The notes: a model not told the origin generated them from the sequence alone. Counted from the first letter of the stretch, positions 7,277 to 16,219 are shown. The stretch: 64,000 bases of DNA from SCRT01 sp036379455 (GCA_036379455.1 DASVGQ010000160.1:5201-69200); one strand, 5' to 3'. Program-made: numbers and translations.

Positions 7277-8194
7277 TTGACCTTCCTCGCGGAGTTTCTT
7301 CACTGGTGGGTGCCGTGGGAACCCTCGGTGACCGTGTGGATCGCGTTTCCGCTCGCCGTCTGGCTGTACGTGCGCGGTGCACGGCGTTCACCGGTGACCG
7401 CGCCGGTGCATCGTCAGGTGTTCTTCTGGTTGGGGATGGCCCTGCTGTGGGTGTGCCTGCAGACGAACCTCGACTATTTCGCCGAGCACGAATTCTTCAT
7501 CCACCGCCTCCAACACCTCGGCCTGCACCATCTCGCGCCCTTCCTCATCGTGTTGGCCTACCCCGGCGTGACCATGCGCCGTGGCCTGCCGGTGTGGTTC
7601 CGCAGGCACTGGCTGCGGCCGGTGTTGGCGTGGCCACCGCTGAGGGCGGCGCTCGACGTACTGCTCAACCCGGTCGTGGCCGGGCTGCTGTTCGTCGGGC
7701 TCATCTACTTCTGGCTGTGGCCGTCGGTGTTCTTCGTGACCATGCTGAACTGGCGCCAGTACCACCTGATGAACTTCAGCATGGTCGCCGACGGGCTGCT
7801 GTTCTGGTGGCTGATCCTCGACCACCGGCCGCGCCCGCCGGCACGCCTGTCGCCGATGATGCGCATGCTTACCGCGTTCCTCGCCATCATTCCGCAGATC
7901 CTGATCGGCGCGTACATTACCTTCACGAAGACCGATCTCTACCCGATATTCAGCGTCTGCGGACGCGCGTTCGGCGGCATCTCGCCGATGATGGACCAGC
8001 GTCTGGGCGGGCTGCTGATCTGGATTCCCGGCGGCATGATGACTGCGCTCGGCGGAGGCATCGCATTCGGGCACTGGATCCGGCTGGACAGCAAGGGACG
8101 GCTGGCGCGCAATCGGCATCGGCCGAGGCGCTCACGCAGGGCCGGCGCGGCGCCGGTTCCGGAGCCCAAGGTCGAAGGCGTTTCCCACGCTTGA
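7277..8194 (+). CDS. ctaG: Cytochrome c oxidase assembly protein, caa3-type CtaG
   Basis: A 305-residue polytopic membrane protein of the Bacillus-type CtaG family (caa3_CtaG), not the Cox11 type that shares the symbol. Members take part in copper delivery to the oxidase. His-rich segments HEFFIHRLQHLGLHHLAPF and MLNWRQYHLMNFSMVADG fit this family, as does the late GGLLIWIPGGMM. The start is TTG 7277, three bases after ctaB, implying coupling. The C-terminal 40 residues are very basic. With no Cox11 visible in the cox operon, this protein may cover CuB assembly here. Confidence 0.88.
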   Translation: MTFLAEFLHWWVPWEPSVTVWIAFPLAVWLYVRGARRSPVTAPVHRQVFFWLGMALLWVCLQTNLDYFAEHEFFIHRLQHLGLHHLAPFLIVLAYPGVTMRRGLPVWFRRHWLRPVLAWPPLRAALDVLLNPVVAGLLFVGLIYFWLWPSVFFVTMLNWRQYHLMNFSMVADGLLFWWLILDHRPRPPARLSPMMRMLTAFLAIIPQILIGAYITFTKTDLYPIFSVCGRAFGGISPMMDQRLGGLLIWIPGGMMTALGGGIAFGHWIRLDSKGRLARNRHRPRRSRRAGAAPVPEPKVEGVSHA

Positions 8195-8203
8195 GGCCCG
8201 CCT

Positions 8204-8224
8204 CGGCCGCCGGGTAGGCGGCCG
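8204..8224. terminator. Hairpin between convergent ctaG and PCuAC genes
   Basis: CGGCCGCC-gggta-GGCGGCCG, a perfect 8-bp stem with a 5-base loop, placed between the ctaG stop and the PCuAC stop. There is no T tract on either side, so it could be a weak bidirectional terminator or only an mRNA-end hairpin. Confidence 0.45.
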
Positions 8225-8232
8225 CACCCGGC

Positions 8233-8703
8233 TCAGTGCGCCGGCGGGCCGGAGGCGTCGGCGGGCATCACCGTGAACGTCACCTCGACCGCCGTCCCGC
8301 CGGCGAACTGCAGCGTGATCGGCACGCGGTCGCCAGGCTTGATGGGCTGCGTCGCTTTCGAAAGCATGATGTGGTAGCCGCCCGGAGCGAACGCCGCCCT
8401 GCCGTGGGCCGGCACGTCCAGGTGCTTGATCATCACCATCGCGTCGGCGCCGTCCTCCGGCACGGACCGCATCAGCGACACCTGTGCGTAATCAGTGCTG
8501 CTGGCTTTGACAATCTGCACGCTCGTATCGCCGTCGTTGGCGACGGTGGCATACCCCGCCATCGGCAGATCCGCGGGCAGCCAGCGGATCCACGCGGACT
8601 GCACCCGCACGCCGGGCGGGGCTGCCGCCACGGCCGGCGCAGGCAGCGCGGACAGCAGGGTCAGCGCGAAAAGGCAGGCCGCGATCCCGCAAGGGCGTTT
8701 CAT
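8233..8703 (-). CDS. Periplasmic copper chaperone PCuAC family
   Basis: 156 residues with a cleavable signal peptide ending near AVAAA. PCuAC proteins carry Cu(I) to the CuA site of subunit II, together with SCO. The family ligand motif is His-x10-Met-x21-His-x-Met. Here the late Met of ADAMVMIK and the GGYHIML His/Met pair are present, but the position of the first His appears to be Met (VSLMRSV). Its ATG overlaps the stop of the upstream SCO gene by 4 bases, so the two are coupled. Confidence 0.9.
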   Translation of the reverse strand: MKRPCGIAACLFALTLLSALPAPAVAAAPPGVRVQSAWIRWLPADLPMAGYATVANDGDTSVQIVKASSTDYAQVSLMRSVPEDGADAMVMIKHLDVPAHGRAAFAPGGYHIMLSKATQPIKPGDRVPITLQFAGGTAVEVTFTVMPADASGPPAH

Positions 8704-9356
8704 GCGTTCTTCTCCACCAACAGCTTGACGTCGTGCGCCACAGTATCGACCTGCGCGCCCGGCGTGACGAGCAGATGGATGTGTCCCCTGGGGCCGAAGA
8801 TGTAGATCGCCGCGCTGTGCGTCACGAGATAGTCGCCGTCCGCCGGCACGGGCTTCTCGATGTGGTAGATGGCGCGGTAGCGCCTCACGAGCGGCCCGAG
8901 CTCGGTCTGGCTGCCACGCAGTCCCATGAACCGTGGATCAAAGGCGGCGAGATAGCTTTTCAACACCGGCAACGTGTCGCGCGCCGGATCGACGGTCACG
9001 AACAGCACCTGTACGTGGCTCGCGGCCTTGGCCCCGATCCTGTCCAGCACCGCGTGCAGGTGCGCCATGGTCAACGGGCAGACGTCGGGGCAGTGCGTGT
9101 AGCCGAAGTACATCATCACGATCTTGCCGCGATAGTTGGTCGCCGTGACCGGCTCACCGAGGTCATCCACCAGCCGGAAACTGAGGTTCGGCAGGTCGCC
9201 CTTGACGTTCTGGATGTGCTCGTCGAGCTGCCAGTGCGTCGCCGCCGAGCACCCTGCGAGGGCGAGCACCGCCAAGGCGAAAAGGCCCAGCGCAGACCAA
9301 CGCACGAAACGCCGCGGGGACGTCGCGCGATCGCCGGATGTCCGGTTTCCCGTCAT
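8700..9356 (-). CDS. SCO1/SenC family copper-binding lipoprotein
   Basis: 218 residues. The N-terminus has a hydrophobic segment ending in LAGC, a lipobox, so it is probably a periplasm-facing lipoprotein. The thioredoxin fold carries the Sco copper site: GYTHCPDVCP with the CxxxC pair, and the distal His in YLVTHSAAIYIF. SCO proteins reduce or metallate CuA in subunit II. It is transcribed leftward after the TlpA-like gene and before PCuAC. Confidence 0.95.
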   Translation of the reverse strand: MTGNRTSGDRATSPRRFVRWSALGLFALAVLALAGCSAATHWQLDEHIQNVKGDLPNLSFRLVDDLGEPVTATNYRGKIVMMYFGYTHCPDVCPLTMAHLHAVLDRIGAKAASHVQVLFVTVDPARDTLPVLKSYLAAFDPRFMGLRGSQTELGPLVRRYRAIYHIEKPVPADGDYLVTHSAAIYIFGPRGHIHLLVTPGAQVDTVAHDVKLLVEKNA

Positions 9357-9371
9357 GGTTCCTGCGTTCGC

Positions 9372-9980
9372 CTATCGATCATCGGACGCGCCCTGCCCTG
9401 CCCGTGCCAGCCACGCGGTCACGTTGGCGGGGTCGAGCACGCCGAGATGCGTGGCGAGAACGCGGCCGGAGCGGCTCACGAGCACGCTGTAGGGCAGCGC
9501 ACCGGCGGTGTCGCCGAAGGTCGTCGTCGGCATCGGATCCGCGTTGATGCCGACCAGAATCGGATAGTCGATCCGCAGGGCATCAAGGAAGGGTTTCGTG
9601 GCCTGCGCCTGCTCCATGGCGATGCCGACGATCTGCAAGCCGTCGCCGGCATGCACACGCTGCATCCGCGCCAGCATCGGCATCTCCGAACGACATGGGC
9701 CGCACCAGGTCGCCCAGAAGTTCAGCAGCAGCACCTTGCCCTGCCAGCGCGCCAGACGCGTCGGCCGGCCGGCCAGATCGGGCAGCGTGTAGCCTCCCAC
9801 CCGCGCGCCTTGCTTGTAGACCTGCGCTTCCGGCTGCGCCGACGGTGGCGCGGGTGGCACGCTCGTTGCCCCATTTTGCAGCCACCACCCGCCGGCCGCC
9901 CCGACACAAGCGAGCACCACGATCACCACAGTCCGCAGCGGCCCCGTGCCACGGTGCCTTGCGTTGCCGGATGAGGTCAT
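9372..9980 (-). CDS. TlpA-like thiol-disulfide oxidoreductase
   Basis: 202 residues from ATG 9980. One N-terminal helix (VVIVVLACVGAAGGWWL) anchors a periplasmic thioredoxin domain with the active site WCGPC in LLNFWATWCGPCRSEMP and the cis-Pro region GALPYSVLV. TlpA-type proteins reduce the CuA cysteines or Sco. It stands 15 bases before the SCO gene, which supports such a job. An upstream in-frame start adds 12 residues without signal character and is less likely. Confidence 0.88.
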   Translation of the reverse strand: MTSSGNARHRGTGPLRTVVIVVLACVGAAGGWWLQNGATSVPPAPPSAQPEAQVYKQGARVGGYTLPDLAGRPTRLARWQGKVLLLNFWATWCGPCRSEMPMLARMQRVHAGDGLQIVGIAMEQAQATKPFLDALRIDYPILVGINADPMPTTTFGDTAGALPYSVLVSRSGRVLATHLGVLDPANVTAWLARAGQGASDDR

Positions 9981-10448
9981 GCTGCTTGCGCCATGGACAC
10001 GACCGGCACACCGCACCGACCCGGACTACTACCGCTACAGGCAACGGACCGCCGCGCGCGTCGGACGGGCCGTCCAACGCAGGCACAACGCGCACCCCCA
10101 GCCGCTCGGCCGCCCGGCGCCGCTGGAGCCGCGCGGCGAAACCGCGTCCGATAGGGGCCGTTCATCACGGGTACGACATGCGCATGAGCCATCCGGCGCG
10201 CGCCGATCGTCATCGACGCTGACCATGCGGAGACCACCGCGACGCCCTCAGGGTTCCATGCGTTTCTGACGCCGGGACCCAACGACGCCGCGGCCGGGCG
10301 CGCGGCGTGCATGCAGGCGGCCGGATGCGCGTACCGCTCGGTGGATTCGATAGACTGCCGCCGCGCGGCGCTCGGCCGCGACCATCCGGCTCTCGCGGGC
10401 AGCGCAGGGCTGGTGGCGTCGACGCGAAGACGCGAGGAAGGCGCGCGC
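9981..10448. other. Divergent intergenic region before the MCE operon
   Basis: About 470 bases between the leftward TlpA gene and the rightward mlaE gene. The mlaE frame is open back to about 10190, with a possible start at 10311, but the extra residues are Arg/Cys-rich and unlike the family. No gene is called; promoters for both directions must lie here, but none is clear. Confidence 0.4.
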
Positions 10449-11630
10449 ATGCAAGCGGAAGACGAGGGCGAGGGGCAGGCGGCGCTCGGCCCGGGTTCGA
10501 TCCAGTGGCTGGAGCCGGGCGGCGAACGGTCTCGCGGAACGCTGCGTTTCGCCGGCGCGTGGACTCTGCCGCATCTCGCTGCACTGGAAGCCGGCGTTGC
10601 GGACGCCAGCACGCGGCTGGCGACCGACCCTGACGTCGACTTCACGCACATCAGCCGTCTCGACACCGTCGGCGCCGGCCTCATCGCCGTAACGCTCGGG
10701 CCGGATCGGCTGCGCACTCTGCTGGAGCACGACCACTCGGCACCGCGCGAGCTGCGCGGCCTGCTTGATCTCGTGAGCTCGGCGGTCAACGACATCTACG
10801 CGCAGCCGCCGCGGACGCCCGTCGACTGGGGCGTGGCCGCCCTGCTCGGCCGCATCGGCGACGCGGTCGTCCGCCTGCAGCGGCTGGGGGCCGGATTGCT
10901 CGCATTCCTCGGCCTGACGCTCGAAACCCTCGCGCGCGACCTGTTCCGGCCGTGGCGCTGGCGAATCACGGCGCTCGTCGCGCAGATGGAGGATACCGGC
11001 CTCAACGCGGTCCCCATCGTGGTACTGCTCTCCTTCCTCGTCGGCGCGGTGATCGCCTTCCTCGGCGCCACCGCGCTGGGGCGCTTCGGCGCGACGCTGT
11101 TCACCGTCGACCTCGTGTCGTTTGCGTTCCTGCGGGAGCTCGCGGTGCTGCTCACCGCCATCCTGCTCGCAGGCCGCACGGCCAGTGCCTTCACCGCGCA
11201 GATCGGCTCGATGAAGGTCGCCGAGGAAATCGACGCGATGCGCACCATGGGCCTCGATCCGATGGAGCTGCTGGTCCTGCCGCGGGTGCTCGCGCTGGTG
11301 ATCGTGACGCCGTTGCTGACCTTCCTGTCGATGGTGGCGGGAGTCATCGGGGGCGCGCTGGTGTGCTGGGCGGCGCTCGATATCACGCCGACGATGTTTT
11401 TCGCGACGCTGCAGGACGACACGCCGCTGAGGTTCCTTTGGCTGGGCCTGGCAAAGGCGCCGATCTTCGCGTTCGTCATCGCGCTGACCGGCTGCCTCGA
11501 GGGCTTCAAGGTGCGCGGCAGCGCGCAGTCGGTCGGCGAACGCACCACCTCGAGCGTCGTCCAGTCGATCTTCCTCGTGATCGTGCTCGACGCCGTGGCG
11601 GCCCTGTTCTACATGAAGATGAGCTGGTGA
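10449..11630 (+). CDS. mlaE: MlaE-family ABC permease with N-terminal STAS-like domain
   Basis: 393 residues from the preferred ATG 10449. Residues about 15-110 look like a STAS domain (RGTLRFAGAWTLPHL, then a DVDFTHISRLDTVGAGL core). From about 125 on it is a MlaE/YrbE permease with the conserved AIIL-type helix GRTASAFTAQIGSMKV and EEIDAMRTMGLDPMELLVLPR. In this transporter class the permease, an ATPase, an MCE protein and a lipoprotein move phospholipids between membranes. All four are encoded in order here. STAS is usually a separate small protein (MlaB), so this is a natural fusion. Confidence 0.9.
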   Translation: MQAEDEGEGQAALGPGSIQWLEPGGERSRGTLRFAGAWTLPHLAALEAGVADASTRLATDPDVDFTHISRLDTVGAGLIAVTLGPDRLRTLLEHDHSAPRELRGLLDLVSSAVNDIYAQPPRTPVDWGVAALLGRIGDAVVRLQRLGAGLLAFLGLTLETLARDLFRPWRWRITALVAQMEDTGLNAVPIVVLLSFLVGAVIAFLGATALGRFGATLFTVDLVSFAFLRELAVLLTAILLAGRTASAFTAQIGSMKVAEEIDAMRTMGLDPMELLVLPRVLALVIVTPLLTFLSMVAGVIGGALVCWAALDITPTMFFATLQDDTPLRFLWLGLAKAPIFAFVIALTGCLEGFKVRGSAQSVGERTTSSVVQSIFLVIVLDAVAALFYMKMSW

Positions 11631-12424
11631 GCGTCGTGCCCGCAGCCCCCGTGCAGGACGCCGTAGTGCAGGTGCGCGGGCTGCGCACGGCGTTTGGATC
11701 GCATGTAGTCCACGACCGCCTTGATCTCGACGTCTACCGCGGCGAGATCCTCGGCGTAGTCGGCGGTTCGGGCTCGGGCAAGTCGGTGCTCCTGCGCAGC
11801 ATCCTCGGCCTGCAGAAGCCAGCGGGCGGACGCGTCCGGCTGTTCGGCGAGGACCTCCAGGCGCTCGACGCCGCGCGCCGCGCGGCCCTGGAACAACGCT
11901 GCGGCGTGCTGTTCCAGCGCGGGGCGCTGTTCTCTTCGCTCAACGTCGGCGAGAACATCCGCGTGCCGCTGCTCGAGCACACGCATATCACGCTGGCGGA
12001 CGCCAAGCGCGTCACGGCGCTCAAGCTCACGCTCGCCGGTCTGACGCTCGACGTCGCCGGCCGCCAACCCTCGGAGCTGTCCGGCGGCATGCTCAAACGC
12101 GTTGCGCTGGCGCGCGCGCTGGCGTTGGATCCGGACATCGTCTTCCTCGACGAACCCACGGCCGGCCTCGATCCGGTGGCGGCGGCGGCCTTCGACCGCC
12201 TGATCCGCACGCTGTGCGACGCGCTGGGGCTGACGGTGTTCATGATCACCCACGACCTCGATTCCCTGTATACGATCTGCGATCGCGTCGCCGTACTGGC
12301 GCAGAAACGGGTCATCGTGGCGGATCGCCTGGAGGTCGTGGAACGCTGCGACGACCCGTGGATCAAGTCGTATTTCCTGGGACCGCGCGGCCGCTCAGCG
12401 CAGCGCGCGCGGCGGCAGGCCTGA
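11627..12424 (+). CDS. mlaF: MlaF-type ABC transporter ATP-binding protein
   Basis: 265 residues from GTG 11627, which overlaps the mlaE stop (GTGA). Walker A is GGSGSGKSVLLRS (about residues 42-54), the signature LSGGMLKRVALARAL, Walker B DIVFLDEPTAGLDP and the switch His in MITHDLDSL. The M in SGGML is typical of MlaF-like ATPases. It energises lipid movement by the MlaE-like permease. The frame stays open far upstream through mlaE, but that part is out of phase with any known domain. Confidence 0.93.
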   Translation: MSVVPAAPVQDAVVQVRGLRTAFGSHVVHDRLDLDVYRGEILGVVGGSGSGKSVLLRSILGLQKPAGGRVRLFGEDLQALDAARRAALEQRCGVLFQRGALFSSLNVGENIRVPLLEHTHITLADAKRVTALKLTLAGLTLDVAGRQPSELSGGMLKRVALARALALDPDIVFLDEPTAGLDPVAAAAFDRLIRTLCDALGLTVFMITHDLDSLYTICDRVAVLAQKRVIVADRLEVVERCDDPWIKSYFLGPRGRSAQRARRQA

Positions 12425-12433
12425 GGGAGCGCA

Positions 12434-13363
12434 TTGGAAACCAAGGCACACCATGTCCTGATCGGGGCCTTCACGGTGGTCGTCGTGGCCGCCGCGCTGC
12501 TGGCAGCCCTGTGGCTCGGCAACGCCAGCCTGAGCCGGCAGTTCCACTACTACGACATCGTGTTCACGGAGGCCGTCACCGGCCTGTCGCGTAGCAGCAC
12601 CGTGCAGTTCAACGGCATCAAGGTCGGCGAAGTGAGCGGCCTGAAGATCGACGAACAGGATCCCCACAAGATCCGCGTGCGCATCCAGGTCGCGGCCGAC
12701 ACGCCGGTGAAGCAGGACACCCGCGCAGAGCTCGGCCTCCAGGGCATCACCGGCAACGCGCTCGTGCAGCTGACGGGGAGCACGGCGCAGAGCCCGCCGC
12801 TGGTGCCCACCGACAGCGATCCCGTCCCCGTCATCCCGTCGGAAAGCTCGACCCTCACCAAGCTGCTGTCCTCGGGCACCGACGTGGTGACCTCGCTCAA
12901 CCTCATTCTCAACCGCTTGACGGAGGTGCTGTCACACGACAACGTCGCGCGGCTCGACCACACGCTGGAGAACTTCGAGACGCTATCGGCGGCGCTCGCC
13001 GCCCGGAGCGGCGACCTCGAGACGCTGATCCACCAGAGCACGCTGGCGTCACAGCACCTGAGCCAGACGCTGGCCGGCACCGACGCCCTGGTGAACGGGC
13101 CGGCGCGTGAAACCGTCGAGCAGGCGAACGCCGCCATGGCGACCTTGAACCGCACCACGCAGACGCTGGACGAGCTGCTCCAGAACAACGCGGATTCGCT
13201 GCAGTCGGGCGTGCGCGGCATGAGCCAGATTGGGCCGACGATGCGCGAGCTGCGGGTGACGCTGCGTGAACTGCGCCGGGTCACGGACCGCCTGGCGGCG
13301 AACCCTTCCGGCTATCTGCTGGGCCGCGGCCGGCCGACCGAATTCACGCCCGGCAAGCACTGA
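12434..13363 (+). CDS. mlaD: MCE/MlaD family protein
   Basis: 309 residues from TTG 12434, with GAGGGAG upstream. One N-terminal helix (about residues 10-32) is followed by the MCE domain (FTEAVTGLSRSSTVQFNGIKVGEV, LGLQGITGNALVQLTG), then a long helical C-terminal part with many Gln, Thr and Leu that probably forms a coiled or tube-like extension, as in longer MCE proteins. It binds lipids in the periplasm and works with the MlaE/F genes directly upstream. Confidence 0.92.
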   Translation: METKAHHVLIGAFTVVVVAAALLAALWLGNASLSRQFHYYDIVFTEAVTGLSRSSTVQFNGIKVGEVSGLKIDEQDPHKIRVRIQVAADTPVKQDTRAELGLQGITGNALVQLTGSTAQSPPLVPTDSDPVPVIPSESSTLTKLLSSGTDVVTSLNLILNRLTEVLSHDNVARLDHTLENFETLSAALAARSGDLETLIHQSTLASQHLSQTLAGTDALVNGPARETVEQANAAMATLNRTTQTLDELLQNNADSLQSGVRGMSQIGPTMRELRVTLRELRRVTDRLAANPSGYLLGRGRPTEFTPGKH

Positions 13364-13372
13364 GCGGAAACG

Positions 13373-14032
13373 ATGAAGATCAAGCCTTTCACGCGCTTGT
13401 CCCCCGCCCTGCTGGTGGCAGGCCCGGCGCTGCTGCTGTGCGCCTGCTCGATCCTGCCGCGGCAGCCGCCCGTGCAACTCTGGCAACCGCCGCAGGGGCC
13501 GATCGCCTCCCCGACGCAGGTCGGCGATTTCTCGCTGCGCGTGGAGACGCCGAGCGCCAGCGGACTGGTCGGCGATCGCGGCATCCTGGTGACGCAACCC
13601 AGCGGTGAAGTCAGCGTCTACGCAGGCGCGCGCTGGAGCGAGGCGCCGGAGCTGTTCGTGCGCCACCGGCTGGTCGACGCCTTCCTCGCGGCGCATCTGC
13701 CGGCGGTGACGACGGAAGACGACTCGCTGTTCACGAACTACACGCTCGAGGGCGACCTGCGGGCGTTCCAGACGGAGTATCGCGACGGCGCACCCGTCGT
13801 GGTCGTCCGCTACGAGGCGCAGCTGCACCGCAGCGGCCGCCATGTGCCGCTGGCGACGCGCAGCTTCCGCGTGGACGAGAGGCCCACGGGCGCGGAAGTG
13901 CCGCAGATCGTCGCGGCCTTTGGCCGCGCCGACGACCGGCTGGCGCAGGAGGTTGTCGCGTGGACCATCGCGACGGTCCACGCACAGCCGGACCTGCCCG
14001 CCACACCGGGTCGCCGCCTTCTTGGTCGCTGA
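13373..14032 (+). CDS. ABC-type transport auxiliary lipoprotein (PqiC-like)
   Basis: 219 residues. The signal peptide ends at the lipobox LLCAC, giving an N-terminal lipidated Cys near residue 24. The body matches the auxiliary lipoprotein family found with MCE systems (PqiC/DUF330-like): FSLRVETPSASGLVGDRGILV, then YAGARWSEAPELFVRHRLVD. It follows mlaD by 9 bases and is the last of the four transport genes. Likely an outer-membrane partner of the MCE protein. Confidence 0.85.
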   Translation: MKIKPFTRLSPALLVAGPALLLCACSILPRQPPVQLWQPPQGPIASPTQVGDFSLRVETPSASGLVGDRGILVTQPSGEVSVYAGARWSEAPELFVRHRLVDAFLAAHLPAVTTEDDSLFTNYTLEGDLRAFQTEYRDGAPVVVVRYEAQLHRSGRHVPLATRSFRVDERPTGAEVPQIVAAFGRADDRLAQEVVAWTIATVHAQPDLPATPGRRLLGR

Positions 14033-14039
14033 GGCCGTC

Positions 14040-14993
14040 ATGAACAGCAGCAACGCCGCCGAGCCGGGGCACACGCTGCGCGGCGTGGAGCGGTTGATCG
14101 CACACGTGCGGTCGATGACGCCGCTGCGCATGGCCGTCGTCCACCCATGCAGCGTGCCGAGCCTGCAGGGCGCGCTGGCGGCGCGCGACGCGGGCATGAT
14201 CACACCGGTATTCGTCGCACCGCGCTCCAGGCTGGAACGGATTGCCGCGGAAGCGCGCGTATCACTCGACGGCTGCGAGATCGTCGACGTGCCGCACAGC
14301 CACGCGGCGGCCAGCGCGGCGGCTGGCATGGCGGGGCGGCACGAGGTCGATGCGCTCATGAAAGGCAGTCTGCACTCCGATGAGCTGCTGGCCGCGGTGC
14401 TCGACCCCGTCGCGGGCCTGCGCACGGAGCGGCGCATCAGCCACTGCTTCGTGATGGAGACGCCGGCCTATCCCCGCCCCTTCATCATCACGGACGCAGC
14501 GATCAACATCGCGCCGACGCTCGACGCGAAAGCCGACATCGTGCGCAACGCCATCGAGCTGGCGCACGCCATCGGCGTGGCGGAACCGAAGGTGGCGCTG
14601 CTCGCCGCCGTCGAGACCATCAACCCGCGCATGCCATCCACCCTGGACGCCGCGGCGCTGTGCAAGATGGCCGACCGCGGCCAGATCACCGGCGGCGTGC
14701 TCGACGGGCCACTGGCTTTCGACAACGCGGTGTCGCCGGAGGCCGCGGCGGTCAAGGGCATCCGTTCCCGCGTCGCCGGCCATGCCGACGTGCTCGTGGT
14801 GCCGAACCTCGAAAGCGGCAACATGCTCGCCAAGCAGCTCGAGTACCTCGGGCACGCCGACAGCGCCGGCATCGTGATGGGCGCACACGTGCCGATCGTG
14901 CTGACCAGCCGCGCGGACTCACCTCGCTCCCGCCTCGCCTCCTGCGCTATCGCGATGATGATCGTACATCGCCCAGTGGTGACGACGGCATGA
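14040..14993 (+). CDS. pta: Phosphate acetyl/butyryltransferase family protein
   Basis: 317 residues from ATG 14040. Members transfer acetyl (or butyryl) between CoA and phosphate. Family landmarks: MKGSLHSDELLAAVL, ITDAAINIAPTLDAKADIV, GVLDGPLAFDNAVS and NLESGNMLAKQLEYLG. It is the short form lacking the DRTGG domain of E. coli Pta, and related to the C-terminal half of enoyl-CoA hydratase/phosphotransacetylase fusions. It overlaps ackA by 4 bases (ATGA), so the product is probably acetyl-phosphate. Substrate range (acetyl versus butyryl) cannot be read from sequence. Confidence 0.9.
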   Translation: MNSSNAAEPGHTLRGVERLIAHVRSMTPLRMAVVHPCSVPSLQGALAARDAGMITPVFVAPRSRLERIAAEARVSLDGCEIVDVPHSHAAASAAAGMAGRHEVDALMKGSLHSDELLAAVLDPVAGLRTERRISHCFVMETPAYPRPFIITDAAINIAPTLDAKADIVRNAIELAHAIGVAEPKVALLAAVETINPRMPSTLDAAALCKMADRGQITGGVLDGPLAFDNAVSPEAAAVKGIRSRVAGHADVLVVPNLESGNMLAKQLEYLGHADSAGIVMGAHVPIVLTSRADSPRSRLASCAIAMMIVHRPVVTTA

Positions 14994-16204
14994 ACGCGCC
15001 GGCAACCACGGAACGCGGGCGCTTCGTGCTGGTCCTGAACTGCGGATCATCGAGCATCAAGTTCGCGCTCTTCGACGCGGAGGCGACGCCGCCGGCGCGC
15101 CAGCCGGCGTGGAACGGGAAGGTCGATGGCATCACGACGGCCAACGCCACCTTGGGCGCCTCGAGCATCGTTCCGGCGCCCGTGGAGCTGGATTTCACGC
15201 ATCCCTACTCCAGCGCGCTGGCGCACATCCGGCGCGCGGTCCACGCCTGGCTCGGTGACGGCCGCATCGTCGGCGTCGCACACCGCGTCGTTCACGGCGG
15301 CACGAAGTATTTCGAGCCGGCTCTGGTGGACGCGGCGGTGCTTGCCGACCTGCGCGGCTACATCCCGCTCGCGCCGCTGCACCAGCCCTTCGCGCTCGGG
15401 GCCATCGCCGAACTGTTGCACGCCCGGCCTGACCTGCCGCAGGTGGCGTGCTTCGACACGGCCTTCCACCGCAGCATGGAGGAAGTGGAACGCCGCTTCG
15501 CGTTGCCGCAGTCGGCGTGGGAGCGCGGCATCCGGCGCTACGGCTTCCACGGGCTTTCCTACGAATACATGAGCCACGCGCTGGCGGAGCGCTACGGCGA
15601 CGCGGCGCGCGGCCGCACGATCGTGGCGCATCTCGGCAGCGGTGCCAGCCTGTGCGCCATGCGGAATCTCGAGAGCGTGGCGACCAGCATGGGATTCTCG
15701 GCGCTCGACGGGCTGATGATGGGCACCCGCTGTGGGGCGCTCGACCCCGGCGTAGTGCTCTACATGATGGAAACGGAACGGCGTTCGACCGCGGACATGG
15801 CGCGGATGCTGTACCACGACTCCGGCCTCTACGGCGTGTCCGGGCTGTCGCCGGACCCGCGGGCGCTGCTCGCCGTCGAAGCGGAGAATCCGCGCGCGCG
15901 CCTCGCGCTGGCCATGTACGTGTGCCGCATCGTGCGGGAGATCGGCGCGCTGGCGGCGGTCCTCGGTGGCCTGGACATGCTGATCTTCACCGCCGGCATC
16001 GGCGAACACCGCGCCGAGCTGCGCGCACGGGTGGGCACGGCGCTGAAGTGGATGGGCGTCGACATCGACGCGGCCGCCAACGCGCGCCACGATGCGCGCA
16101 TCTCGACGAACGGCAGTCGCGTGATCGTCGGCGTCGAGAAGACCAACGAGGAATGGATCGCCGCGAAGCACGCACTGCGCCTGCTGCGTACGGCGCGCCG
16201 CTGA
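14990..16204 (+). CDS. ackA: Acetate kinase
   Basis: 404 residues; interconverts acetyl-phosphate plus ADP with acetate plus ATP in the cytoplasm. Motifs in order: NCGSSSIKFALFD near the start, AHRVVHGGTKY, CFDTAFHRSM, RRYGFHGLSYEYMSH, VAHLGSGASLCAM, MGTRCGALDPG and FTAGIGEH. The start ATG overlaps the pta stop. The frame is open upstream through pta, but that part is shadow. Forms a two-gene unit with pta directly behind the lipid-transport operon, possibly the same transcript. Confidence 0.97.
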   Translation: MNAPATTERGRFVLVLNCGSSSIKFALFDAEATPPARQPAWNGKVDGITTANATLGASSIVPAPVELDFTHPYSSALAHIRRAVHAWLGDGRIVGVAHRVVHGGTKYFEPALVDAAVLADLRGYIPLAPLHQPFALGAIAELLHARPDLPQVACFDTAFHRSMEEVERRFALPQSAWERGIRRYGFHGLSYEYMSHALAERYGDAARGRTIVAHLGSGASLCAMRNLESVATSMGFSALDGLMMGTRCGALDPGVVLYMMETERRSTADMARMLYHDSGLYGVSGLSPDPRALLAVEAENPRARLALAMYVCRIVREIGALAAVLGGLDMLIFTAGIGEHRAELRARVGTALKWMGVDIDAAANARHDARISTNGSRVIVGVEKTNEEWIAAKHALRLLRTARR

Positions 16205-16219
16205 GCAGAGCCGGCCGGC

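Noticed and set aside
9977..10795. A minus-strand open frame opposite the mlaE start
   Set aside because: Ser/Arg/Pro-rich without family features; overlaps the STAS-MlaE gene.
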